Source: Hyphomicrobiales bacterium (GTDB taxonomy: Bacteria; Pseudomonadota; Alphaproteobacteria; Rhizobiales; Rhizobiaceae). Taken from it: a DNA stretch of 41,186 nucleotides. The DNA lies in assembly GCA_900472675.1 (NCBI GenBank), contig UCJA01000019.1, forward strand, positions 1-41,186, in the 5' to 3' direction. The translations under genes were made by a program, and so were the position numbers. Shown here in pieces: positions 14,834 to 23,784 of this stretch (the stretch's first letter is position 1; every line of letters starts with the position of its first letter). The notes under the pieces are model-generated. The model did no database searches and had not been told where the DNA came from. It saw only the letters and a list, made by a program, of their open reading frames with translations.

Positions 14834-16190
14834 CGGTGTCGCGCAGGTGGTCGAGGGCTAAGCGCAGCTTGTCCACCACTTCGTCCACTTCGGAGCGGCT
14901 GATGGTGAGCGCCGGCGAGGCCAGCATGCGGTCGCCGGTTGCGCGCAGGATGATGCCGTTCTCGACGCAGTGGTTGCGCACGAGCGTGCCGATATCATCG
15001 GGCTTCTCATAGCGGCGACGGGTCGCCTTGTCGGCGGCAAGCTGCAGTCCAGCAATCAGGCCGACGCTTTCGGCCTGCCCCACCACCTCGTGATCCTCGA
15101 GGCTTTTCCAGGCGGCTGCGAAATAGGGGCCGATATCGTCGCGCACCCGCTCCACCAACCCCTCCTCCTCGATGATGCGGATGTTTTCAAGCGCCGCTGC
15201 GGCGCAGACCGGGTGACCGGAATAGGTGAAGCCGTGGTAGAAATCGCCAAGCTCGTTGACCATGACGTCGGCGACCCGGTCGGAGACCATGACGCCGCCG
15301 ATCGGGAGATAGCCAGAGGAGAGGCCCTTGGCGACCGGCGCCAGATCCGGCTCGACGCCGAAGTGCTGGTAGCCGAACCACGAGCCCAGCCGGCCGAAGC
15401 CGCAGATGACTTCGTCGGAGACCAGCAGGATGTTGCGCGCCTTGCAGATGCGGGCAATCTCCGGCCAGTAGGTGTCGGGCGGGATGATGACGCCGCCAGC
15501 ACCCTGGATGGGTTCGGCAACGAAGGCGGCGACACGGTCTTCGCCGAGTTCGTCGATCTTGGCTTCCAGCTCGCGGGCCACCTTGAGCCCGAACTCGGCC
15601 GGAGTCAGATCACCGCCCTCGGCATACCAGTAGGGTTGGCCGATGTGGTGGACGCCCTCGATCGGCAGGTTGCCCTGCTCGTGCATCAGTTTCATGCCGC
15701 CCAGCGACGCGCCGGCGACGGTCGAGCCGTGGTAGCCGTTCTTGCGGGCGATCACATGGGTCTTTTCCGGCTTGCCGAGCGCCTTCCAATAGACCCGGGC
15801 GATGCGAAACCAGGTGTCGCTCGCCTCCGAGCCGGAATTGGTGAAGAAGATGCGGTTCATCTTGCCGCCGCTGTGGGAGGCGATCTTCTGGGCCAGCAGG
15901 ATCGCCGGCGGCGTCGTGGTGCCGAAGAAGCTGTTGTAATAGGGCAGCTCCTCCATCTGCTTGCGGGCCGCCTCGGCGATCGATGTGCGGCCATAGCCGA
16001 CGTTGACGCACCAGAGGCCGGCAAAGGCATCCAGGTATCGCTTGCCGGTCGAGTCGTAGATGTAGAGGCCCTCGGCGCGCTCGATGATCCGCGTGCCCTT
16101 GGCGTTGAGCTGTTTCATGTCCGAGAAGGGATGGAGGTGGTGGGCGGCGTCGATCGCAGCCAGATTGGATAGCTTGGGCGCGTCGTTCAT
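14823..16190 (-). CDS. Class III PLP aminotransferase (putrescine/omega-amino acid:pyruvate type)
   Basis: A 455-residue fold-type-I aminotransferase. It has YLDAFAGLWCVNVGYGR near 50-66, FFTNSGSEASDTWFRIAR (phosphate cradle), GYHGSTVAGASLGG, the catalytic Asp in LLVSDEVICGFGRLGSWFG and Lys288 in APVAKGLSSGYLPIGGV for the Schiff base. The family (SpuC and related) moves the terminal amino group of putrescine, cadaverine, beta-alanine or similar to pyruvate. It is divergent, 87 bases away, from a glutamine-synthetase-like gene of the gamma-glutamylpolyamine type, which favours a polyamine role. GGGAG six bases before the ATG sets the start. Confidence 0.88.
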   Translation of the reverse strand: MNDAPKLSNLAAIDAAHHLHPFSDMKQLNAKGTRIIERAEGLYIYDSTGKRYLDAFAGLWCVNVGYGRTSIAEAARKQMEELPYYNSFFGTTTPPAILLAQKIASHSGGKMNRIFFTNSGSEASDTWFRIARVYWKALGKPEKTHVIARKNGYHGSTVAGASLGGMKLMHEQGNLPIEGVHHIGQPYWYAEGGDLTPAEFGLKVARELEAKIDELGEDRVAAFVAEPIQGAGGVIIPPDTYWPEIARICKARNILLVSDEVICGFGRLGSWFGYQHFGVEPDLAPVAKGLSSGYLPIGGVMVSDRVADVMVNELGDFYHGFTYSGHPVCAAAALENIRIIEEEGLVERVRDDIGPYFAAAWKSLEDHEVVGQAESVGLIAGLQLAADKATRRRYEKPDDIGTLVRNHCVENGIILRATGDRMLASPALTISRSEVDEVVDKLRLALDHLRDTVRE

Positions 16191-16277
16191 GGTGTTCTCC
16201 CGCCTGTTCCCAGATTGTCTGGGTAATTTCTATCGGCTACGAATGGCTTTCCGCAACACCTCATCGAAGAAGTCTTC

Positions 16278-17615
16278 ATGACCCTCACGGACACGAGCCC
16301 GCCCCGCATCGAAATTCTCCTCGTCGGCATGAACGGAGACCTGCGCGGCAAGCAGATTCCGCTGGAGGCGCAGAAGAAGGTGTGGGACGGAACGGTGCGC
16401 CTGCCCTCCTCCACGCAGTCGCTGGATATCTGGGGCGACGACAACGACGACATCACCGGGCTTTCGCTATCCGTTGGCGACCCGGACGGCGCCTGCATTC
16501 CCGATCCGCGCAGCACAACCCCCATGCCCTGGGCACCCGAGGGCTCGCTGCAGGTGCTGGCCACCATGCACGAGATGGACGGGACGCCTTCATTCATGGA
16601 CCCGCGCGCGATCCTGTCCGACATGCGTGAGCGCTACGCCGAGCGCGGGCTGACGCCGGTGGTGGCGACGGAGCTGGAATTCTACCTGATGGAGGACGAC
16701 TGGCGCGAGACGGGACGACCGCAGCCCCCCGCAAAACTGCGGTTCCGGGACCAGCCGAACGGCTTCCAGCTCTACGACATGGGTGCCGTCGATGCGCTCG
16801 ACGATTACCTGCAGACGGTGCGGGCCTGGGCGAAGGCGCAAGGCCTGCCGGCCGACGCCACCACGGCCGAATTCGGTCCCGGACAGTTCGAGATCAACCT
16901 GCTTCACCGCGCCGATGCGCTGGCGGCTGCCGACGACTGCATCTACCTCAAGCGGATTGCTGACCAGGCGGCGCGGCGCCACGGGCTCAAATCCACCTGC
17001 ATGGCCAAGCCTTACGCTGACCAGGCGGGGTCGGGTCTGCATGTGCATGCGAGCGTGATCGACGCCAGCGGCGTAAACGTGCTGGACGCCAAGGGCGGCG
17101 ATCCCGTTCGGCTGAAATCCGTAACCGCCGGGATGCTGCGTACCATGCGCGATGCGCAGCTGATCTTCGCGCCGTTTGCCAACTCCTACCGTCGCTTCCA
17201 GCCGGGCTCGTTTGCGCCGGTCGACATCGACTGGGGGCTGGGCCATCGCGGCACCGCGATCCGCATTCCCGATGCACAGGGGCCGGCGGCGCGCGTCGAG
17301 CACCGGGTGGCGGGTGCGGACGCCAACCCCTATCTGCTTTTGACCGCGATCCTCGGCGGCATGCTTCTCGGCCTCGACGAGACGCTTGACCCCGGCCCTG
17401 CCACCGAGCCGGGAAAGGAGCCGCCTGAAGGCACCAAGCGCCTGACGCACGACTTCCTGACTTCCGTCGAGGACTTTTCCGCCTCGCCGTTTATCCGCGA
17501 TGCCTTCGGCGAGCGCTACCAAAGGCTTTACGGCGACACCAAGCGCAAGGAGGCGATCACCTTCCTGCGCACCGTCAGCGACTTCGACTACCGCACCTAT
17601 CTGCCCCGGATCTAG
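16278..17615 (+). CDS. Glutamine-synthetase-family ligase, gamma-glutamylpolyamine synthetase type
   Basis: A 445-residue enzyme of the glutamine synthetase fold. The N-terminal beta-grasp occupies about 10-100. The catalytic domain has VVATELEFYLM near 128-138, EFGPGQFEINLLHRADAL near 197-214 (metal ligands), KPYADQAGSGLHVHAS near 238-253 (ammonia/His site), ANSYRRFQPGSFAPVDIDWG near 302-321 and the Arg-rich AIRIPDAQGPAARVEHRVAGADANPYLL. It is shorter and more divergent than GlnA, like PuuA/GlnT/SpuI enzymes that glutamylate putrescine or ethanolamine-like amines. Pairing with a divergent class III aminotransferase supports polyamine use. There is only a weak ribosome-binding site. Confidence 0.85.
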   Translation: MTLTDTSPPRIEILLVGMNGDLRGKQIPLEAQKKVWDGTVRLPSSTQSLDIWGDDNDDITGLSLSVGDPDGACIPDPRSTTPMPWAPEGSLQVLATMHEMDGTPSFMDPRAILSDMRERYAERGLTPVVATELEFYLMEDDWRETGRPQPPAKLRFRDQPNGFQLYDMGAVDALDDYLQTVRAWAKAQGLPADATTAEFGPGQFEINLLHRADALAAADDCIYLKRIADQAARRHGLKSTCMAKPYADQAGSGLHVHASVIDASGVNVLDAKGGDPVRLKSVTAGMLRTMRDAQLIFAPFANSYRRFQPGSFAPVDIDWGLGHRGTAIRIPDAQGPAARVEHRVAGADANPYLLLTAILGGMLLGLDETLDPGPATEPGKEPPEGTKRLTHDFLTSVEDFSASPFIRDAFGERYQRLYGDTKRKEAITFLRTVSDFDYRTYLPRI

Positions 17616-17765
17616 GATCCAGCGTCCATCGGCGAGCGGCTGGCGGAATGGCGATCTTGGCCATATGATAGGTGCTGCCTGCCAGGCTGCAGGAATTGGG
17701 ACAGGATGCCGGCCACCCTTGGTGGCGCGGATGATCGAGGGCCGCATGGCCCGATGGAGACGCTG

Positions 17766-20012
17766 ATGCCGTTCTGCCGAGCTGCCGCAGCAGCCTTTGT
17801 CGGTCTTCTCCTTGCCGCATCGCCGATGCGGGCGCAGGAGCAGCCGCTCACCGTCGTTCTCAAGCCCGGACAAAGTGCTGCCGATGTGCAGCAGGTTCTC
17901 GATCTTGCCGCCCGGACAGGTCGGCCGCTCACCGTCCAGGTGGATGCGGCGCCAACCGGCAGCGCGGCAGCTGCGACCACCCCTCCCGCGGCCGGCACCA
18001 CGCCCGGCAGTTCCGCTGCGCCGGGCGCTGCCGCACCGATGCAGATGACGCCGGAAATGGAAGCGGCCAACATGGGCATGGCCAGCTGGGAGCGGTTCTC
18101 GGATGCCTCCTCCCGCGGCTTTGTCACGGCGATCGCGGGGCTGCAGGCTCTGTCGACCATGGCGGGCATGACCGCCTCGCACCTGGACGCCGAGGGTATT
18201 GCGAACGGACGGATCGCCGTGGTGGCGTTGCTCTCGCTTTTGGCCGGCGGCGCTGCAGCGCTTGGCGTGCGACTGCTGTTTACGCAGTTGCTGCAACGCA
18301 GCCACCTTCGCGCCCGTCACATCGCCGGCAAGTTCCGCCGCTTCTTCAAGCGCCTGATCGGCGACCTGCTGTCGATTGCGATCTTCCTCGGCGTCGCGCG
18401 GTGGGTTCTGCTGATGATGCTTGCGGACACGACGGCTGCCTATCAGGTCTGCCAGGCCGCCATTGCGTTCACCCTGATCGTGCTTGTCTACATGGCGGTG
18501 GGACGGTTCCTGTTCCGGCCCGATGCGAGCGGCGAAACGCTGATCGCGATCAGCAATCCGCAGTGGCATTTCCACATGCTCACCGTCTACGGCGTGATCA
18601 CGGCCCTGTTCGGCGAGACCATGCGGCTGTGGAACTGGCTGGGCCTGGACCGGGCCTCGCTCGACGGGTGGTTCCTGATCGGCGGCACACTCCTTACCCT
18701 GCTCAAGCTGACCTGGTTCTGGGGCGGCCGGGCCGGTATCCGGGCCGCGTTCAAAGGCGCCAACCCCGGTCCCGTCCGGCGGATCATCGGCAATCTGCTT
18801 CCGGATTTCTATGTGATTTCGGCCCTTGTCATCTGGTTCTTCGGGTCGGTCATTATCGGCTTGCCGGACAGTGCGCGCTGGAGTTTCGCGGCCGGCTCGA
18901 CGCAGGTCATCCTGCTGCTCCTGCCGGTGTTCGCGCTCGGTGCCCACCACGTGGTGGACGAGTTCGCGCGCCACTGGGAAACCACCCAGGGCGCGGGCCT
19001 GTGGTCCTCCGTGCTCGCCAGCCTGCGGGTGGTGTGCTCGGGCGCGGTGTGGATCGGCGGGCTGCACCTGATCACCGCGCTCTGGTGGCCGCTGATGTCC
19101 AGCGGCGGGGATATCGCGACCAGCTGGATCCTCTGGCTCGAGCGGCTGAGCTTTGCCGTGGTGGCGAGCTGGGCCGTCTATACGCTGGTGTGGAAATATG
19201 CCGAGACGATCGCCCCGCCGCAGATCGTTCTGCTGCCGGGCCAGGAGGACGACCAGGCGGACAAGAAGCAGACGAGCCGCCTGACCACCGCGCTGCCGGT
19301 CATCCGTAACCTGGTGCTCGGCGCGGTTCTCGCGGTCGGGTCGCTGATCGTCCTCAGTTCGCTCGGCGTCAACGTGGCACCGCTGCTGGCCGGCTTCGGC
19401 GTGCTTGGCCTTGCGCTTTCGTTCGGCTCGCAGGCGCTGGTGAAGGACGTCGTCTCCGGCATCTTCTTCATCGTCGACGATGCGTTCCGGATCGGCGAAT
19501 ACATCGATGCGGGCAAGCTGCAGGGGACCGTGGAGCAGATCACGGTGCGCTCTGTGCGGCTGCGCCACCACAACGGGCCGATCCACACCATTCCCTTCGG
19601 GCAGATCAGCTCGGTCACCAATTTCAGCCGCGACTGGGGGACGATCAAGTTCCAGATCCGCTTCGAGCGGGACAGCGATGCGGAGGTTATCCGCCGCGCC
19701 GCCAAGAAGGTGGGGCTTGGCATGCTGGAGGATCCGGAATACGGGCCGCAGTTCCTGATCCCGCTGAAAATGCAGGGCATCCAGGACATCACCGAGACAT
19801 CGATGATCGTGCGGTTCAAGTTCACCTGCCTGCCCGGCAACCCGAGCATCCTCAAGCGCGAGGCGATGACGCGGCTGCTGGCCGCCTGCAAGGCCGCCGG
19901 CGTGCAATTTGCCTCCAACGCGGTGACGGTTCGCTCGAACGGGTCCAGTTCCATGGATATCGAAGCGGCAGCCGCCGGTTCGCCGCCGCCGCTCACATCG
20001 GTCGCCGTCTAG
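17766..20012 (+). CDS. Large MscS-family mechanosensitive channel
   Basis: A 748-residue inner-membrane channel expected to release solutes on osmotic downshock. A signal peptide (residues 1-23, ending MRAQE) leads to an Ala/Pro-rich periplasmic segment (about 24-100). About eight to ten hydrophobic helices follow. The conserved pore helix and beta domain are LLAGFGVLGLALSFGSQALVKD then VSGIFFIVDDAFRIGEYIDAG and the loop ending TIPFGQISSVTNFSRDW (about 540-640). The family C-terminal alpha/beta domain closes the protein. Start choice: ATG 17766 has GGAG at 17756-17759 and begins directly with the signal peptide; ATGs at 17706 and 17754 would add 20 and 4 residues with poorer ribosome-binding sites. 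Confidence 0.9.
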   Translation: MPFCRAAAAAFVGLLLAASPMRAQEQPLTVVLKPGQSAADVQQVLDLAARTGRPLTVQVDAAPTGSAAAATTPPAAGTTPGSSAAPGAAAPMQMTPEMEAANMGMASWERFSDASSRGFVTAIAGLQALSTMAGMTASHLDAEGIANGRIAVVALLSLLAGGAAALGVRLLFTQLLQRSHLRARHIAGKFRRFFKRLIGDLLSIAIFLGVARWVLLMMLADTTAAYQVCQAAIAFTLIVLVYMAVGRFLFRPDASGETLIAISNPQWHFHMLTVYGVITALFGETMRLWNWLGLDRASLDGWFLIGGTLLTLLKLTWFWGGRAGIRAAFKGANPGPVRRIIGNLLPDFYVISALVIWFFGSVIIGLPDSARWSFAAGSTQVILLLLPVFALGAHHVVDEFARHWETTQGAGLWSSVLASLRVVCSGAVWIGGLHLITALWWPLMSSGGDIATSWILWLERLSFAVVASWAVYTLVWKYAETIAPPQIVLLPGQEDDQADKKQTSRLTTALPVIRNLVLGAVLAVGSLIVLSSLGVNVAPLLAGFGVLGLALSFGSQALVKDVVSGIFFIVDDAFRIGEYIDAGKLQGTVEQITVRSVRLRHHNGPIHTIPFGQISSVTNFSRDWGTIKFQIRFERDSDAEVIRRAAKKVGLGMLEDPEYGPQFLIPLKMQGIQDITETSMIVRFKFTCLPGNPSILKREAMTRLLAACKAAGVQFASNAVTVRSNGSSSMDIEAAAAGSPPPLTSVAV

Positions 20013-20034
20013 GCGGCGTGTCGCCAGTTCCCGA

Positions 20035-20988
20035 CTAGACCGGCTGCGCTTCGCTCAGGGCTTCGGCTTTCGCGCGTCCTGCGGCCGTATTCTCTTCGGC
20101 AACCAGGACCTTCAGTTCGCCGGCGTGGATCTTTAGCAGGACATCGCGCTTCATGGGCAGAAGCTCACCATCCAGCACGCAGCGTACATCATGCCGGTGA
20201 CGCGGGAAGTGAAGCTCCAGCTCCGTCGCGGTCATCGCGGTGACGGAGGGATTGTGCTTCAGGCGGCCGCGCAGGATATCGTAGGTCAGATGCGCAACGC
20301 CTGCCGGGGTCAGCGGATCGGCCAGGTAGAAGCCGAGGCGACCGCGGGTGAGATCATCTGCAAACATCAGCGGATCGCTGCCGAATTCATTGTTGGAAAC
20401 CGAAATTGCCGAAACCTTACGGTATTCCGACTTGCCCTCGATGTTGAACTCGACCTCGAATTCAGGCGGATTGAGCATGACGCCCACCGCCGCGCGCACG
20501 CTCGCGCGCATCTTGCCGAGGCGGGAGGCGAAATCCATGGAATTGCGGTAGCGCACCATGCGAGCGTGAAGGCCCGCGGAAAACTGGTGGACGAAGCTCT
20601 TGCCGTTGGCGCTGGCGATATCGATGTTTTCGGGCGCTGCGACGGCCAGCGTGTCGAGCACCTGCCAGATGTCGAGCGGCAGTTTCAGCGAGCGGGCGAA
20701 CAGGTTCATGGTGCCGGCCGGAACGACGCCGAGCGCGATCTGGCCCTTCCAGGCGATGCCCGCAGCTGTCGAAATCGTGCCGTCGCCGCCACCGGCAATC
20801 AGGCAATCAACGCCAGCGGTCGTGGCGGCCCGTTCCATGGTCTCGACCACCTTGTCGCCAGCCACCACATGGCATTCGATCTGGTGGCCTGCATCCTCAA
20901 AGGTCTTTGTGGCATGGGCGCAATAGGCGCCCATATCGGTGGTCTTGAAGGTACCGCCATCACGGTTGAAAACAGCGAAAAGATTCAT
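20035..20988 (-). CDS. Diacylglycerol/sphingosine kinase-family lipid kinase (YegS/DgkB-like)
   Basis: A 317-residue soluble or membrane-associated kinase. The DAGK catalytic domain starts with FAVFNRDGG and reaches the ATP-binding hallmark LIAGGGDGTISTAAG near residues 63-78, followed by LGVVPAGTMNLFARSL near 84-99 (family G-T-x-N-D/L-F-A). The C-terminal beta-sandwich carries the conserved DGE sequence (VLDGELLPM). Substrates may be diacylglycerol or another lipid alcohol. The start MNLFAVFNRDG (20988) is chosen because the domain starts there; an upstream ATG at 21042 would add 18 unrelated residues. The gene is convergent with mscS, 22 bases apart. Confidence 0.85.
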   Translation of the reverse strand: MNLFAVFNRDGGTFKTTDMGAYCAHATKTFEDAGHQIECHVVAGDKVVETMERAATTAGVDCLIAGGGDGTISTAAGIAWKGQIALGVVPAGTMNLFARSLKLPLDIWQVLDTLAVAAPENIDIASANGKSFVHQFSAGLHARMVRYRNSMDFASRLGKMRASVRAAVGVMLNPPEFEVEFNIEGKSEYRKVSAISVSNNEFGSDPLMFADDLTRGRLGFYLADPLTPAGVAHLTYDILRGRLKHNPSVTAMTATELELHFPRHRHDVRCVLDGELLPMKRDVLLKIHAGELKVLVAEENTAAGRAKAEALSEAQPV

Positions 20989-21180
20989 CTCGACGAAAAC
21001 CCCCGGCCGGATCGGCCCGGCCTCACAACGGGCCAGGAACAAAATGGTTGCGCGCCCAGCGTGGCCTCAAAATGAGCTGGATCAAGCGGACTCGAAAAAG
21101 AACTCACATCTTCGTGAAGCCCGCAAGACCAAGGGTTTCGCAAACTACCGCAACGCACAAGTTCATGATATCTAATACAT

Positions 21181-21196
21181 AGGTCATTGTTGACCT
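21181..21196. promoter_or_regulatory. Inverted repeat upstream of the MFS gene
   Basis: AGGTCA-TTGT-TGACCT is a perfect 6-bp dyad with a four-base spacer, 76 bases before the MFS start at 21272 and just ahead of a terminator-like hairpin. It may be an operator or part of a small RNA fold. Confidence 0.4.
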
Positions 21197-21207
21197 GACA
21201 CTCCAGT

Positions 21208-21244
21208 GCGGGTAGGGCATCCACGCCCTGCCCGCATCTTTTTT
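21208..21244 (+). terminator. Terminator-like hairpin just upstream of the MFS gene
   Basis: GCGGGTAGGGC (21208-21218) pairs with GCCCTGCCCGC (21225-21235) with one G-U pair, then ATCTTTTTT. It is a textbook intrinsic terminator reading in the plus direction. No plus-strand gene ends here (the neighbour to the left runs on the minus strand), so it must end a small RNA or act as an attenuator in the leader of the MFS gene, whose ATG is 28 bases further on. Confidence 0.75.
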
Positions 21245-21271
21245 ATCCATTCCTTTCAAGCAGATTTATCC

Positions 21272-22510
21272 ATGACCGATAGTGCCGTGCCGCGCGATCC
21301 CGCCACCCGTGCGGACGCAGCAAATCACCACGCCGCAGCCGGTCTTTCCCCGCTTGCCGTCATCCTGATCGAGCTGGCGCTCGCGGTCGGCGGCTTTGGT
21401 ATCGGCACCGGCGAATTCGTCATCATGGGTCTGCTGCCCGATGTCGCCTCCACCTTCCAGGTCAGTATTCCGAGTGCCGGGCACGTGATCAGCGCCTATG
21501 CCATGGGTGTGGTTGTCGGCGCGCCGATCATCGCAGTGCTTTCCGCCAGGCTGCCGCGCCGGACGCTGCTCTTGTGCCTCATGGGCCTGTTTGCGCTCGG
21601 CAATATCCTCAGCGCGTTGGCGCCGACCTTTTGGAGCTTTACGGCGCTCAGGTTCATCACCGGGCTGCCGCACGGCGCCTATTTCGGCGTCGCCTCGCTG
21701 GTGGCCGCTTCCATGGTGCCGCCGAACAAGCGGGCGCGGGCCGTGGGACGGGTGATGCTGGGATTGACGATCGCAACGCTTGCCGGCACGCCGCTCGCCA
21801 CCTTCCTCGGACAGGAGCTGAACTGGCGGGCCGCCTTCTTCCTGGTCGGCGGCATTGGCGCGCTGACCGTCGCGCTGCTGTGGATTTTCCTGCCGCATGA
21901 TGCCGTGCAGGAGGGCGCAAGCATTCGGCGCGAACTCTCTGCCTTCGGCCGCACGCAGGTGTGGCTGACGCTCGGCGTTGCCGCCATCGGCTTTGGCGGC
22001 ATGTTCTCCGTATTCAGCTACATCGCCTCCACCACGACCGTCACCGCCGGGCTTCCGGTCGGCATGGTGTCGATCGTGCTGGCGCTGTTCGGCATCGGCA
22101 TGAATGTGGGCAATATCGTCGGATCGCGGCTGGCAGACTGGTCGCTCGAAAAGACGATCGGCGGCTCGATGGTGTTCTACATCGTCGTCATGCTGTGCTT
22201 TGCCTGGTTCGCGCATGTTCCGGTGGCGCTCTACATCACCGTGTTTCTGGTCGGCTGCGGCTTTGCGCCCGGCCCTGCCCTGCAGACGCGGCTGATGGAC
22301 GTGGCCGCCGATGCGCAGACGCTGGCCGCCGCCTCCAACCATTCCGCCTTCAATGTGGCCAATGCGCTGGGCGCCTGGCTGGGCGGCATGGTGATCGCCT
22401 GGGGCTGGGGTTTCCAGGCCACCGGCTATGTGGGCGCCCTGCTGTCGCTGATCGGGCTCTGCGTGTTTGGGGTTTCCGTGCATTTGCAGAAGCGGCAAAA
22501 GACCGCCTGA
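21272..22510 (+). CDS. MFS drug/sugar efflux transporter, AraJ-like (DHA1 family)
   Basis: A 412-residue inner-membrane exporter with twelve predicted helices. Residues 1-20 are polar. The first helix carries LAVGGFGIGTGEFVIMGLLPDVA, the signature of the AraJ/YdhP/Ydea group, followed by the loop motif SARLPRRTLLLCLMGLFALGN (motif A region) and the PHGAYFGVASLVAASMV segment. The group exports sugars or drugs; the substrate here is unknown. The ATG at 21272 was chosen over an upstream frame start at 21206, because the latter would run through the terminator hairpin. The ribosome-binding site is weak. Confidence 0.88.
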   Translation: MTDSAVPRDPATRADAANHHAAAGLSPLAVILIELALAVGGFGIGTGEFVIMGLLPDVASTFQVSIPSAGHVISAYAMGVVVGAPIIAVLSARLPRRTLLLCLMGLFALGNILSALAPTFWSFTALRFITGLPHGAYFGVASLVAASMVPPNKRARAVGRVMLGLTIATLAGTPLATFLGQELNWRAAFFLVGGIGALTVALLWIFLPHDAVQEGASIRRELSAFGRTQVWLTLGVAAIGFGGMFSVFSYIASTTTVTAGLPVGMVSIVLALFGIGMNVGNIVGSRLADWSLEKTIGGSMVFYIVVMLCFAWFAHVPVALYITVFLVGCGFAPGPALQTRLMDVAADAQTLAAASNHSAFNVANALGAWLGGMVIAWGWGFQATGYVGALLSLIGLCVFGVSVHLQKRQKTA

Positions 22511-22612
22511 CCGGGGCACGCGCTCCTCCCGTTTCCCCGCACAGCGCGTTCTTGCGCTTTGGCAGTACAGCGCTCATCTAAAGGCCCCAAGTAGCCCTTC
22601 AAGGAGAACGCC

Positions 22613-23629
22613 ATGCGCGCCGTCGGCTTCAACCAGCCCCAGCCCATCACCTCGGACACCTCGCTGCTCGACATCGAGCTGCCCATGCCGGAAGCCACGG
22701 GCCGCGACCTTCTGGTCGAGATCAAGGCGGTCTCGGTCAACCCGGTTGATGCGAAGGTGCGTGCTTCGGCGACTGTGGAGCCGGGCCAGCACCGGATCCT
22801 CGGCTATGACGCGGCCGGTGTGGTGACCGCCGTCGGCCCGAATGTGAAACTGTTCAAGCCGGGCGACGAGGTCTACTACGCAGGCACTATCAACCGGCCC
22901 GGCACCAATTCCGAATACCACCTGGTGGACGAGCGTATCGTCGGGTTCAAGCCGAAGACGCTGAGCTTCGAGGAGGCAGCCGCCCTGCCGCTGACGGCGA
23001 TTACCGCCTATGAGGCGCTGTTCCACCGCATGAAGGTGCAGGACAAGGTGGCCGGCGCCTGGAATGCCGTGCTGATCATCGGCGGTGCCGGCGGGGTCGG
23101 CTCGATCGCGATCCAGCTGCTGCGCCAGCTTTCCGACGTGACCGTGATCGGCACCGGATCGCGCCCCGAGACGCGCGACTGGATTGCGTCGCTCGGCGCC
23201 CACCATGTGCTCGACCATTCCCAGCCGATGGCGCCGCAGCTGGCGCAGATGGCGATCGGCAACCCGGCCTTCGTGTTTTCGACCACCCATACGGAAGACC
23301 ACGTCAAGGACATCATCGAGCTGCTGGCGCCGCAGGGCCGGCTGTCGCTGATCGACGACCCGAAGGAGCCGATGGACCTGCGCCCGTTTAAGAGCAAGGC
23401 GCTTTCGGTGCACTGGGAGCTGATGTTCGCACGGCCCATGTGGCAGACGGCCGACATGATCGAGCAGCACAAGCTTCTCAACCACGTGGGCGAACTCATC
23501 GACGCGGGCAAGCTGCGCACGACGCTGTCCGAGGTGATCGGGCCAATTAATGCCGCCAACCTCAAGACCGCCCATGCGCTGATCGAGAGCCACAAGACCA
23601 AGGGCAAGATCGTGCTGTCCGGCTTCTGA
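22613..23629 (+). CDS. Zinc-type alcohol dehydrogenase/quinone oxidoreductase family protein
   Basis: A 338-residue MDR-family enzyme. The GroES-like domain (about 1-130) contains VNPVDAKVRA and LGYDAAGVVTAVG, and the Rossmann domain has IIGGAGGVGSIAIQLLRQL near 157-175. The residue set lacks the catalytic zinc cysteine and the four structural cysteines, so despite the family name this is probably a zinc-free NADPH:quinone/enone reductase. AAGGAGAA lies about six bases before the ATG. It precedes a DoxX gene on the same strand, 155 bases away; both types often appear together in redox-stress settings. Confidence 0.87.
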   Translation: MRAVGFNQPQPITSDTSLLDIELPMPEATGRDLLVEIKAVSVNPVDAKVRASATVEPGQHRILGYDAAGVVTAVGPNVKLFKPGDEVYYAGTINRPGTNSEYHLVDERIVGFKPKTLSFEEAAALPLTAITAYEALFHRMKVQDKVAGAWNAVLIIGGAGGVGSIAIQLLRQLSDVTVIGTGSRPETRDWIASLGAHHVLDHSQPMAPQLAQMAIGNPAFVFSTTHTEDHVKDIIELLAPQGRLSLIDDPKEPMDLRPFKSKALSVHWELMFARPMWQTADMIEQHKLLNHVGELIDAGKLRTTLSEVIGPINAANLKTAHALIESHKTKGKIVLSGF

Positions 23630-23654
23630 GACGGGCGTCACCCCTCCCCGTCAG

Positions 23655-23739
23655 CCGCAGACGTCTGCGGGCCTCTGCGCCCGAAGGGTCTGCGGGTTTC
23701 CCTTAAGGAAAGTCCGCAACCGACATCTTTCGGTTGCGG
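23655..23739. repeat. Cluster of GC-rich palindromes between two genes
   Basis: A perfect 16-base palindrome CCGCAGACGTCTGCGG (23655-23670) is followed by another copy of GTCTGCGGG (23688-23696) and by a 10-bp hairpin, CCGCAACCGA (23714-23723) with TCGGTTGCGG (23730-23739). There is no T tract, so these are not ordinary terminators. They could stabilise the message end, bind a regulator, or be part of an interspersed palindromic element. Confidence 0.45.
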
Positions 23740-23784
23740 GCATCCGATGGTAATGTGCCTGCGGGGTTACCAAAGGGGATGACA

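Noticed and set aside
16590..19907. A 1105-residue open frame on the minus strand across the glutamine-synthetase-like and MscS genes
   Set aside because: It is very rich in Arg, His, Asp and Gln and has no domain pattern. Both plus-strand genes below it carry intact catalytic or structural motifs. Long antisense frames are common in GC-rich genomes.
23655..23739. Reading the palindrome cluster as an intrinsic terminator
   Set aside because: None of the stems is followed by a run of T on either strand.
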